Assembly (NCBI RefSeq): GCF_014698995.1
Contig: NZ_JACWZZ010000002.1
Location: 744,001 to 808,000 of the forward strand
Length of the DNA: 64,000 bases
Origin: Hymenobacter duratus
Lineage (GTDB): Bacteria; Bacteroidota; Bacteroidia; Cytophagales; Hymenobacteraceae
Reading direction: 5' to 3'
The notes under the pieces: model-generated
Databases searched by the model: none
What the model was told of the DNA's origin: nothing
Seen by the model: the letters and a program-made list of their open reading frames with translations, nothing else
Program-made: the position numbers and the translations under genes
In this document: positions 16,230 through 24,338 of the stretch, piece after piece
Layout of the letters: each line of letters begins with the position of its first letter
Position numbering within the stretch: position 1 is the first letter of the stretch

Positions 16230-18047
16230 ATGTCGTTGCGCAAGTCTGTTTCCTTCTGGGCGCTGCTGTTTTGCTCCTCTATTATCCTGCTGACTTCGTT
16301 TCTGTATTACCCGAAATGGAATAAACCCGCATCGGAAGCTACCATCAGCTGGGATGCGTCTGGCTACTACATGTACCTGCCGGCCACCTTCCTTTACCAG
16401 GACCTGAAGCAGCTGGCGTTTCTGCCCGAAATAACCAAAAAATACAGCCCCGACCCCTATCAAAACCAAGCCTACCTGGACTCGGCCAGCGGCAATAAGG
16501 TGATGAAGTACCCGGTTGGCCTGGCCGTGCAGAGCCTGCCTTTCTTTGCGGCGGGGCATCTGGCGGCCAAATCCCTAGGCTACCCGGCCGATGGATTTTC
16601 GGCGCCGTACCAGCTGAGCCTGCAGATTGGGTCGGAGGTGGTGGCAATTCTGGGCTTTGTGCTGGTGTGGTGGGCGTTGCGCCGCCGTTTCGGGGAAGGC
16701 GCCACGGCCCTGACGCTGGTAGTGCTGGCCCTGGGCTCCAACTATCTCAACTACGCGGCCATCGACGGGGCCATGACGCACAACTGGCTTTTTACGCTGT
16801 ATGCCGGTCTGATGCTGCTGATTCCTGCGTTTTACCGGCGCCCTACCCTGGCGCGGGCCCTGGCCATTGGGCTGGTCTGCGGTTTGCTGGCACTCACACG
16901 CCCCACCGAAATTCTGGCCACTCTCCTGCCTCTTCTGTGGGGCCTGCGCCTAAACCGGGCATTCCTGCAGGAGCGGCTGGCATTCTGGCGGCAGCACCTG
17001 CCGCATCTGCTGCTGGCCGTTGCGGCCTGTGGAGCGGTGGGCAGCATACAGCTGTTCTACTGGCACTATGTTACGGGGCGCTGGCTGGTGTATAGCTACG
17101 GTGAGCAGGGATTCAGCTGGCTGAAACCTCACCTGTTCGACGGTATTTTCAGCTTCCGGAGCGGTTGGCTGACGTACTCGCCGCTGATGGCTGCTGCCCT
17201 GCTGGGGTTTGGCGCGCTCCGGAAGCGGCAGCCAGAAGCCTTCGGAGCCATCCTGGTTTTCGCGGTGCTGTTCATTTACGTCACGTTTGCCTGGGATATC
17301 TGGTGGTACGGCGGCTCGTTGGGGCAGCGGGCTATGGTGCAGAGCTACGCGGTGCTGGCCTGGCCGCTGGCCGCCGCTATGGGGTGGCTGCTGCTGCGGC
17401 CGCTGCGCATCGCCTCGTTTGCAGTGGTGCTACTGCTGGGCATCTACTACAATGCCTGGATGACCCAACAGGCCCACGGGGGAGCCGGCCTGATGGTGGC
17501 CGGCGACATGACCCGCCAGTATTTCTGGCACGTGGTAGGCCGCCAGCAGGTGCCGCTGCCTACCCGCTGGCTGCTCGACAATGGCGACCAGGTGCTTGAT
17601 AACTCCGACCGGCAACAAGTCCAGGAGCTATGGCGCGAGGACTTCGAGCAGGACTCGGCCAAGTGTGCCACGCCCGCCCTGCAAGGCAGCTGCTCCCTGG
17701 CCCTGGATGCTGCCACGCAGTCCAGCCCCGAGTTTCGGGTGGCCGTCAATCCGGAACAAACCAAATGGATCAGGGTGCGGGCACGGGCTCAGTGCGAGCA
17801 GAAGCAGTGGGACGTCTGGCAGATGACCCAGCTCATCGTCAGCTACCGCCTCGGCGACGAAGTGCAGAAAGAACGCATCATCCGGTTGCAGCGGGTGGTG
17901 GAGCCCGGCTGGCCCGAAGAAGTCTACCTCGACCTGCGCGCGCCCAAAGACCAGCCCTTCGACAACATCCGACTCCGCTTCGACAACTCCGGCAGCAACC
18001 AGCGCATTCTACTGGACGAGGTGCGCGTCGAGTCGTTCGAGAAATAG
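16230..18047 (+). CDS. GT-C-like multi-pass membrane protein
   Basis: The product has 605 residues and about 11 membrane helices up to residue ~440, then a ~165-residue soluble domain that is beta-rich. The first extracytoplasmic loop has WDASGYYMYLPATFLYQDL, where the Asp resembles the catalytic-loop acid of GT-C glycosyltransferases (PMT/ArnT fold). YAAIDGAMTHNWLFTLYAG and ALTRPTEILA support this. It may move a sugar from a polyprenyl carrier to an envelope acceptor, but donor and acceptor are unknown, and family assignment is by topology. The start was placed at MSLRKSV, shortly before the first helix; an ATG at 16167 is also in frame. Confidence 0.7.
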   Translation: MSLRKSVSFWALLFCSSIILLTSFLYYPKWNKPASEATISWDASGYYMYLPATFLYQDLKQLAFLPEITKKYSPDPYQNQAYLDSASGNKVMKYPVGLAVQSLPFFAAGHLAAKSLGYPADGFSAPYQLSLQIGSEVVAILGFVLVWWALRRRFGEGATALTLVVLALGSNYLNYAAIDGAMTHNWLFTLYAGLMLLIPAFYRRPTLARALAIGLVCGLLALTRPTEILATLLPLLWGLRLNRAFLQERLAFWRQHLPHLLLAVAACGAVGSIQLFYWHYVTGRWLVYSYGEQGFSWLKPHLFDGIFSFRSGWLTYSPLMAAALLGFGALRKRQPEAFGAILVFAVLFIYVTFAWDIWWYGGSLGQRAMVQSYAVLAWPLAAAMGWLLLRPLRIASFAVVLLLGIYYNAWMTQQAHGGAGLMVAGDMTRQYFWHVVGRQQVPLPTRWLLDNGDQVLDNSDRQQVQELWREDFEQDSAKCATPALQGSCSLALDAATQSSPEFRVAVNPEQTKWIRVRARAQCEQKQWDVWQMTQLIVSYRLGDEVQKERIIRLQRVVEPGWPEEVYLDLRAPKDQPFDNIRLRFDNSGSNQRILLDEVRVESFEK

Positions 18048-18063
18048 CCGCCAGCCTGCGTAA

Positions 18064-18091
18064 GGCGCGGCCCGGTACAGATGGCCGCGCC
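18064..18091. terminator. GC-rich hairpin between convergent genes
   Basis: GGCGCGGCC (18064-18072) pairs perfectly with GGCCGCGCC (18083-18091) and directly abuts the stop codon of the minus-strand gene. No T-run follows. Confidence 0.5.
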
Positions 18092-19126
18092 TCACTCGGG
18101 CCGGGGCCGGGTGAGCATCAGCTTCAGGTTCAGGCGCACCACGTCGCCCATGGAGCGGCAGCGGCGGAACTGCTCGGTGCCGTGGTGCTGGCCCAGTTGC
18201 AGCTTCAGCAGCTCCACTTTCTCGGGCGTCGATACCTCGTCGCGGCGCATGCAGTCGATGAGGTCTTTGAGGCGGTAGCGCTCCGAGCGGGCCCGCCGGG
18301 CCATCAGGGTGCGCTCCTCGGTCTGGTACTGCCGGATGGTTTCGTCCTTGAGCAGCTTGCTGCAGAGCTGCACCACGGCCCGGTTGTCCTTGAAATACTG
18401 GGGCAGATACATGGTTTTCTTGCCCTCATAGCTCTGCTGGTCGAAGTCGATGGCCCGCACGCGGTACTGCTCGTCCTCGAAATCGGGCGTCACGTCGATA
18501 ACATAGTTGTAGGCGCGCATATCGCCGAGCAAGCGGGCAAAGCACCGCTCGTTGAACTTCACGAATTCCTTGGCAATACGCACTTGGTTGAGGTGAGGGG
18601 CGCGCAGCCGGTCCCGGATAAAATCGTCGCCGGGAATCCCCACGATGTGTTCTTCAATCAGCGTTTCGCCCGACACCAAGTAGTTGAGACTGTTGGGCGA
18701 AAGCAGGTGCTCCAGCTCCAGGCCATACACCCGCGAAGCATCGGCTTTTTTCACGTAGAAGTAGTCGTAGTTGTCGTTGAGCTGATTGACGATGCGCACC
18801 CGAAACGGGTTGGAATTGCCGAAGCGGCAGTAATCTACCCGGTCGGCGAGCAGATGCTCCGTAAACGACAGGTCGCCGTCGGTTTTCAGAATGGCGTATA
18901 CCTGCGCCAGTCCGTCGCTCAGTTCCCGCAGGGCCTGCGGCTCATAAAACACGGTTTCCCACATGGTATCCCGGCCCTGGCGGTCGGCGAGCGGGTAGGC
19001 GCCGCTGAAGTGCGTGAGGTCTTTGTACGTAACGGGCAGGGTCGTTTCCCGGTCGTACTGCTGCAGGTAAGCGTGTAGCGGCGGCTGAATAGCGTAGGTT
19101 ATCTTCTTCTTGGTGATGAGCGTCAT
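18092..19126 (-). CDS. Conserved protein of unknown function, kinase-like features
   Basis: The 344-residue product lacks signal peptide and membrane segments. I do not recognise a named family. Two stretches recall kinase-type folds: RLLGDMRAYNYVIDVTPDFE followed by VRAIDFDQQSYEG, where AIDFD resembles a metal-binding D-x-D site, preceded by a region KKADASRVYGLELEHLL. The C-terminal ~90 residues are helical and highly charged (RTLMARRARSERYRLKDLID). A phosphotransferase role is speculation. The start MTLITKKKITYAIQPPLH (19126) is preferred over the longer frame because the extra residues overlap the divergent promoter region. Confidence 0.65.
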   Translation of the reverse strand: MTLITKKKITYAIQPPLHAYLQQYDRETTLPVTYKDLTHFSGAYPLADRQGRDTMWETVFYEPQALRELSDGLAQVYAILKTDGDLSFTEHLLADRVDYCRFGNSNPFRVRIVNQLNDNYDYFYVKKADASRVYGLELEHLLSPNSLNYLVSGETLIEEHIVGIPGDDFIRDRLRAPHLNQVRIAKEFVKFNERCFARLLGDMRAYNYVIDVTPDFEDEQYRVRAIDFDQQSYEGKKTMYLPQYFKDNRAVVQLCSKLLKDETIRQYQTEERTLMARRARSERYRLKDLIDCMRRDEVSTPEKVELLKLQLGQHHGTEQFRRCRSMGDVVRLNLKLMLTRPRPE

Positions 19127-19278
19127 GGCAGGCAGCGGATTACGCGTACTGTATTGTGTTTTCGGGCGGCAGACTGTGCTTATACGCAGATTTCCAGCGA
19201 ATACGGGGAGGCACAGTTTCAGCAATGCGGCAATCCGCTAACTTCGCGGAGGCCATCTTCCGGGCTTGCCCTTCTGCT

Positions 19279-20517
19279 ATGAAAAAACCGTTTCTCCTCT
19301 TGTTGTGCCTGGCGCTGTTGGTGCCGGTTACGTCGCCGGGCTGGGGTTTCTTTGCCCACCGCACCATTGCGCAGATTTCTGTGTATACGCTGCCCGCCGC
19401 CCTCCAGCCCTTTTATTTCCGCCACATGAAAGAGCTGGTGCGCCTCTCCACGGCCCCTGATGAGCGGCGCGACGCGGACCCCAAAGAGGCCAGCAAGCAC
19501 TTCATCGACATGGACCACTTCGGCGACAACCCGTTCGGGGCCATGCCCAAAGCCTGGGACAAAGCCGAAGCCAAGTACACCGCCGACACGCTGCGCAAGT
19601 ACGGCACGGTGCCCTGGACCATCATGGAAGTGAAGGACAACCTCACGGAAGCCTTCAAGCAGCGAGATACGCTGGCCATTATCCGCCTTTCCGCCGACCT
19701 CTGCCACTACGTAGCCGATGCCTACGTGCCGCTGCACACTACCGAGAACTACGACGGCCAACTCACGAACCAGACCGGGCTACACTCGTTGTGGGAAAGC
19801 AAGCTGCCTGAGCGCCACATTGCCGAGTATAAGCTGGATGCCGAGCCGGCCAAGTACGTGAAGGACCCGTTGACCGACATCTGGAAAATCCTGCAGGAAT
19901 CGTACGGCTTTCTGGGCGAAACCTTCGACCGGGAAGAGAAAGTGACCCGGCAGTTTACGCCCGAAACCAAATACAACTTCTCGCACAAATACGGCAAGAC
20001 CCGGCGCTTCTATTCCGATGCCTTTGCTGATGCCTACCACAAGGAAGTGGGCGGTATGGTGGCTTTCCGGATGAAGCTGGCGCCCACTTTTGTGTCGTCG
20101 TTGTGGATGACCGCCTGGAAGGACGGCGGCAGCCCCAACCTGAACGAACTGATGGCCAAAAAGCCTGGCAAAATTGAAAAGGACTCGCTCGAGAACCAGC
20201 TCAAAATCTGGAAGAAGAACGGCCTGGCCGATCAGCAGTTGCTGCTGGCTATGCAGAAGCAGGCGGCTGTAGTGCAGGCCGACCAGATCAACGCCGCCAC
20301 CGATATGGCGCCGCCCGTGCTCGATACGGCCTCACCGCCCGAACCAGCTCCGGCCGCTGCTGCGGCTCCGGCTGGCAGCGCCAAGCAGCCAGAAAAGGTG
20401 AAAGTGAAGGCCAAGACGGAAGCTGGCAGTATCAAACTGAAGGAAAAAGAACAGCCGAAAAAGAAAGCAGCCAAAAAAGACGACGGCTGGGGCGCGCCAG
20501 CCGGCTCCGGCTGGTAG
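19279..20517 (+). CDS. Exported zinc-dependent phospholipase C / S1-P1 nuclease-like protein
   Basis: This 412-residue protein has a signal peptide (MKKPFLLLLCLALLVPV). The mature start WGFFAHRTIAQI has the N-terminal Trp and His used for zinc in the phospholipase C/P1 nuclease fold. Further ligands are likely in HFIDMDHFGD, LCHYVADAYVPLHTTENYDG and GLHSLWES. It should be a periplasmic, trinuclear-zinc phosphodiesterase acting on phospholipid or nucleic acid; which one is not decided. The last ~100 residues form an Ala/Pro/Lys-rich low-complexity tail ending in WGAPAGSGW, unusual for the catalytic family. Confidence 0.8.
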   Translation: MKKPFLLLLCLALLVPVTSPGWGFFAHRTIAQISVYTLPAALQPFYFRHMKELVRLSTAPDERRDADPKEASKHFIDMDHFGDNPFGAMPKAWDKAEAKYTADTLRKYGTVPWTIMEVKDNLTEAFKQRDTLAIIRLSADLCHYVADAYVPLHTTENYDGQLTNQTGLHSLWESKLPERHIAEYKLDAEPAKYVKDPLTDIWKILQESYGFLGETFDREEKVTRQFTPETKYNFSHKYGKTRRFYSDAFADAYHKEVGGMVAFRMKLAPTFVSSLWMTAWKDGGSPNLNELMAKKPGKIEKDSLENQLKIWKKNGLADQQLLLAMQKQAAVVQADQINAATDMAPPVLDTASPPEPAPAAAAAPAGSAKQPEKVKVKAKTEAGSIKLKEKEQPKKKAAKKDDGWGAPAGSGW

Positions 20518-20669
20518 CCCGTCTGATTTGGGGAGTACGCATCCGGCTCCGGGCTGCAACCGCTCAAAAACAAGGTCTCTGCCGCGCACCGTGGCCGGGA
20601 CCTTTGTTTTTTCCTTCTGCTCCAACTTCCTGCTTCTTGCATCGGCCAGCCGCTGAGGGGTGGGCTGAC

Positions 20670-20701
20670 TTTCGGCATTTTTGCGGGAGCTGCTACCTTT
20701 G
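20670..20701 (+). promoter_or_regulatory. Putative promoter of the cyclophilin gene
   Basis: TTTC (20670-20673), 20 bp, then a perfect TACCTTTG (20694-20701). The predicted leader before the ATG at 20775 is about 65-70 nt. Confidence 0.55.
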
Positions 20702-20774
20702 GGCGGCAGCCTGCCTCCTGTGAGACTGGAGCTGCCGCCCTGGTTTCTCTGCTCCTGTTTCTGTTTTTCCTGCC

Positions 20775-21557
20775 ATGATGTTTCTAGCTCCTTCTGCTGC
20801 CCCACGGCTCCGCCACCTGCTGCAGGCCGCCGGCTTCGTGGCGGTTAGCTTGGGCGGCCTGGCCTGCAACCGCCAGCAGCCAGTCGAGGAAACGGCCGCC
20901 CCGGCTGTATCGGCAGAAAAACCGGTGCCCGGCCCGGCCCTGCTGGCCCTGGCCGACAGCAACGCTGCCACGCTGCTTCTGCCGTATGGCAGGCAATACC
21001 CGGCCTCGGGCGTGGTGCTGCACACCCGCCTCGGCGACATCAAGGTGAAGCTCTACGACGATACGCCAATTCACAAAGCCAACTTTCTGCTGCTTTCCCG
21101 GCGCGGCGTGTTCGACGAAACAGTGTTTAACCGCGTGTTGAAAGGCTTTGCGGTGCAGGGCGGGGCCTCCGACCACCGCACCATCCGGATGAACCGCTAC
21201 CGCCTGCCCCCCGAAATCCGGCCGCAGCACTTCCACCGCCGGGGCGTTCTGGGCATGGCCCGCTATGACGACGAGCAGAACCCCGGCCAGCTTTCATCCA
21301 GCACTGATTTTTACTTTGTGCAGGGCGAGAAGCTGACGCCTGCCCAGAGCCTAGCTATGGCCGGCCGGCCTCTTAGCCCGGAGCAGCAGCGGGCCTATGC
21401 CACGGTAGGCGGTGTGCCCTCTCTGGATGGCAAGTATACCGTGTTCGGCGAAGTGACAGAAGGCATGGACGTGGTAGACAAAATAGCCAACGAGCCCGTC
21501 GATGACTACAAATGGCCCCTGACCGACGTGGCTATTCGGGTAGAAATACTTCCCTAG
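20775..21557 (+). CDS. Cyclophilin-type peptidyl-prolyl isomerase lipoprotein
   Basis: The 260-residue product has a lipoprotein signal with lipobox SLGGLAC (Cys at residue ~33), so it is anchored to a membrane facing the periplasm. The cyclophilin domain spans residues ~75-255: VLHTRLGDIKVKLYDDTP, FNRVLKGFAVQGG with the catalytic-loop residues, SSSTDFYFVQG and KYTVFGEVTEGMDVVDKIA. A ~30-residue insertion rich in basic residues (TIRMNRYRLPPEIRPQHF) precedes RRGVLGMARY, as in other Bacteroidota lipoprotein PPIases. It should help fold envelope proteins. ATG codons at 20775 and 20778 are equivalent choices. Confidence 0.88.
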   Translation: MMFLAPSAAPRLRHLLQAAGFVAVSLGGLACNRQQPVEETAAPAVSAEKPVPGPALLALADSNAATLLLPYGRQYPASGVVLHTRLGDIKVKLYDDTPIHKANFLLLSRRGVFDETVFNRVLKGFAVQGGASDHRTIRMNRYRLPPEIRPQHFHRRGVLGMARYDDEQNPGQLSSSTDFYFVQGEKLTPAQSLAMAGRPLSPEQQRAYATVGGVPSLDGKYTVFGEVTEGMDVVDKIANEPVDDYKWPLTDVAIRVEILP

Positions 21558-21581
21558 CCGAAAAGCAACAGCCGGTTCTTG

Positions 21582-21947
21582 CTACGGCCGCCGCACCTTG
21601 ATCAGCTGGCTTTTGGTAACGTCGCCGGGTTGCTGGCCGAGTAGCTCGCGCAGCTCGGCGCGGGTGTAGGCAATGGTTTGGGGCGTGGGCTCAAAGGACA
21701 GCTGGCGCAGGTCGGCGTCGGGCGTGGGCGAGTCGGTGCGGGCCGGGTGCAGGTACACGCTGTCGGGCGCTACGCGGTAGAGGTGGTAGAAGAAGTAGCG
21801 CGCCGTGGTAGTGCCCCGGGGCTGAAACTGCACCACGTACACATCCCCTACTTTCGGGTCGGCTATCTGCTCCTGCACTGATTCGGAACGAGAGCAGGCA
21901 GCCAGCAGCAGCGGCACGAAAGCCAGCAAGCGAAGAGTCTTTTGCAT
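21582..21947 (-). CDS. Small lipoprotein of unknown function
   Basis: The product has 121 residues with a lipoprotein signal (MQKTLRLLAFVPLLLAACSR; lipobox LLAAC, Cys18). The mature part is a compact domain with VGDVYVVQFQPRGTTTARYF, followed by YHLYRVAPDSVYLHPARTDS and a short helical end. I do not recognise the family. Similar short lipoproteins occur next to unrelated genes in Bacteroidota. It converges on the cyclophilin gene with 24 bp between the stops. Confidence 0.7.
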   Translation of the reverse strand: MQKTLRLLAFVPLLLAACSRSESVQEQIADPKVGDVYVVQFQPRGTTTARYFFYHLYRVAPDSVYLHPARTDSPTPDADLRQLSFEPTPQTIAYTRAELRELLGQQPGDVTKSQLIKVRRP

Positions 21948-22007
21948 GGCGCAAGATACGCGCCATTCTGAGGTGGCATCGTAGGGAGCTGTTTCTCCTT
22001 TAAAACA

Positions 22008-22042
22008 AAAAAGGCGGCCCGCATGATGCGGACCGCCTTTTT
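22008..22042 (-). terminator. Intrinsic terminator of the M13 peptidase gene
   Basis: On the minus strand a GC stem (GGCGG with CCGCC, plus an inner GCATGATGC) is followed by TTTTTTG. It lies 25 bp after the stop of the peptidase gene. The A-run on the other side would also allow function in the plus direction. Confidence 0.75.
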
Positions 22043-22066
22043 CATGGCACTAGAATCGAAGTCAGA

Positions 22067-24178
22067 CTACCAGATTTTGGCACGCTCGGTCTGTACGCGC
22101 ACCATTTTAGCGTCCTCTTTGCAGCCGAAGGCCTCGTAGAACTGAGGCATGTTCTGCAGCGGGCCATTGGTCCGGAACATGGCTGGTGAGTGCGGGTCCG
22201 TCATTACCTGCTGGCGCAGATACTCCGGGCGGGCATTGGTACGCCATACTTGCGCCCAGCTCAGGAAGAAGCGCTGGTCGGGCGTGAGGCCGTCGTATTT
22301 GGGGTAGTTACCGTCGGGGTACTGCTTCTTCAGCTCTTTGTGCAGGGCCGTGTAGGCAATGTTGAGGCCGCCGAGGTCGGCGAGGTTTTCGCCCATGGTC
22401 AGCTTGCCGTTCACATACACCGAGTCGAGCGGCGAGAAGGCCGAATACTGCTTGCCCACCATGCCGGCGCGGGCATCAAACTTCTCCGCATCCTCCTTGG
22501 TCCACCAGTCGCGCAGGTTGCCTTCGGCATCGTACTGGCGGCCCTGGTCGTCGAAACCGTGCGTGATTTCGTGGCCGATTACGGCCCCCATACCGCCGTA
22601 GTTGACGGCGTCGTCGGCTTTTGGGTCGAAGAACGGAGGCTGCATGATACCGGCCGGGAACACAATTTCGTTCATCGGCGGGTTGTAGTAGGCATTCACC
22701 GTCGGCGGCGTCATCACCCACTCGTTGCGGTCAATCGGCTTGCCGAACTTGCTGATGTTGTCCAGCGAGGCCCAACGGCGGGCGGCCAGCACGTTTTTCA
22801 GGTACGACTCACGCGAGATATTCAGCGCCGAATAGTCCTTCCACTTGTCGGGGTAGCCTATTTTCACGGTGAAGGCATTCAGCTTTTTCATGGCCTCGGC
22901 CTTGGTGGCGGCGCTCATCCAGTCTACCTGCTGGATATGCTCGCCCATGGCCTCCTTGATGTTGGCTACCATGGCCAGCGCCTTGGCTTTGGTTTCGGGC
23001 GTGAAGGCCTTGTCCACGTACAGCTGGCCGAAAGCTTCGCCCAGGGCACCGTCCGTGTCGCGGTTCATACGCTTCCAGCGGGGCTGCTGCTGCTTGGCGC
23101 CAGTCAGCACCTGCGTGAAGCGGAAGGCTTCGTCGCCGTGGGCTTTGGGCAGCGCCGAAGTCAACGATGTCACCTTATGCCAGCGCAGGTAGGTTTTGAG
23201 GTCGGCCAGCGGCTCGCTTTTCAGCATGGCGCTTTCCTCTTTGAAGAAAGCCGGCTGCCCCACAATTACTTCCTTGGCCGCGCTCAGCTTCATTTCCTTG
23301 AGGGCCGTGGGCAGCGCCAGGTTCGGGAACTGCTTGTTCAGCTCCGCCAGCGTCATTTTGTTGTAGTTGGCGTACGGGTCGCGCAGGTCTACACGGCTCT
23401 TGCTGGCTTTGGCGAGGCGCGTTTCCAGGCGCATCACCGTAGCCGCGTTTTTAGCCGCCGTGGCTTCGTTGTCGCCCAGCATCTTGAACGTATTCACGAG
23501 GTAGGTCGTGTAGGCGCTGCGGATGCCTTTCGAGCGGGCGTCGTCCTTGAGGTAGTAGTCCCGGTCGGGCAGAGAAAGGCCGCCCTGGTAGATCTGAACG
23601 GCATATTCAGTGCTCTTCTTCTCGTCCTGGCCTACGCCGCTGCTGAAGAAAGCGCCCGTTCCCTCCAGCTGCTGCCGCACGATTTCAGCCTGCAGGCCTT
23701 TGAGGTCCTTGATGGCGGCAATGCGGTCCAGCTCGGGCTTCAGGTATTTCAGGCCAGCCTTCTCGATGGCCACCGTATCCATGGCGGTAGCGTAGAAGTC
23801 GCCGACTTTCTGGGCGTTTGAGCCTTTGGCAGCCGACGTGTTGGCCGCGGCCTCCTCCAGAATCTGCCGCATTACGGCGTTGTTCTTGTCAGCCAGCTCG
23901 TTGAAAGCACCCCAGCGTACTTCAGCGGCCGGAATGGGGTTGTTCTTGTACCAGTTGCCGGAGGCGTATTGGTCGAAATTGTCGCAGGCAGATGCCGTCA
24001 GGTCGCGGTTGGCTACGTTCAGCCCCACACCAGGTACAATGGGCTCCTCAGCAGGAGCAGCCGGGGTGGCGGTGGCGGGCGTAGTGAAAGCCGTGGGTGT
24101 GCTGCTGGCAGCGCAGCCGGCCAGCGCCAGACCGGTGGCGGCCACGGCGGCAAGCGTCAGGCTGTTGCGGTTTTTCAT
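22067..24178 (-). CDS. M13 family metallopeptidase (neprilysin-like) lipoprotein
   Basis: The 703-residue product has a lipoprotein signal (lipobox LALAGC, Cys22) and the complete M13 architecture. The N-terminal Peptidase_M13_N part runs to residue ~450. The zinc site is HEITH at residues 536-540 within GHEITHGFDDQGRQYD, and the third ligand is Glu597 in GENLADLGGL, 60 residues after Glu537 as expected. The C-terminus VRVQTERAKIW matches the family ending with the conserved Trp. It should cleave peptides of limited size in the periplasm or at the cell surface. Confidence 0.95.
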   Translation of the reverse strand: MKNRNSLTLAAVAATGLALAGCAASSTPTAFTTPATATPAAPAEEPIVPGVGLNVANRDLTASACDNFDQYASGNWYKNNPIPAAEVRWGAFNELADKNNAVMRQILEEAAANTSAAKGSNAQKVGDFYATAMDTVAIEKAGLKYLKPELDRIAAIKDLKGLQAEIVRQQLEGTGAFFSSGVGQDEKKSTEYAVQIYQGGLSLPDRDYYLKDDARSKGIRSAYTTYLVNTFKMLGDNEATAAKNAATVMRLETRLAKASKSRVDLRDPYANYNKMTLAELNKQFPNLALPTALKEMKLSAAKEVIVGQPAFFKEESAMLKSEPLADLKTYLRWHKVTSLTSALPKAHGDEAFRFTQVLTGAKQQQPRWKRMNRDTDGALGEAFGQLYVDKAFTPETKAKALAMVANIKEAMGEHIQQVDWMSAATKAEAMKKLNAFTVKIGYPDKWKDYSALNISRESYLKNVLAARRWASLDNISKFGKPIDRNEWVMTPPTVNAYYNPPMNEIVFPAGIMQPPFFDPKADDAVNYGGMGAVIGHEITHGFDDQGRQYDAEGNLRDWWTKEDAEKFDARAGMVGKQYSAFSPLDSVYVNGKLTMGENLADLGGLNIAYTALHKELKKQYPDGNYPKYDGLTPDQRFFLSWAQVWRTNARPEYLRQQVMTDPHSPAMFRTNGPLQNMPQFYEAFGCKEDAKMVRVQTERAKIW

Positions 24179-24338
24179 AGGAGTTGGGTTTGTGGAAATT
24201 TAGGGTTGGGGCAGGCAAGGTAAGCGGATTTGAGAAATCGGGACGGCAGCCGGAGCGGCCTCTCAGCCACGCTAGCGTATTCTCCTTCTACTACCGGCAG
24301 AAAAAGACGCCGGGTTTTTCGGGCCGTTGCACCAGCAC

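Noticed and set aside
17630..19078. A 482-codon plus-strand frame across the end of the GT-C-like gene and the unknown minus-strand gene
   Set aside because: It overlaps two better-supported genes and a hairpin and has the Arg/Ala/Gly/Val-rich composition of a GC-driven shadow.
22190..23821. A 543-codon open frame opposite the M13 peptidase
   Set aside because: It is a shadow of a gene with complete M13 zinc motifs. The predicted protein is Arg/His/Val-rich without domains.
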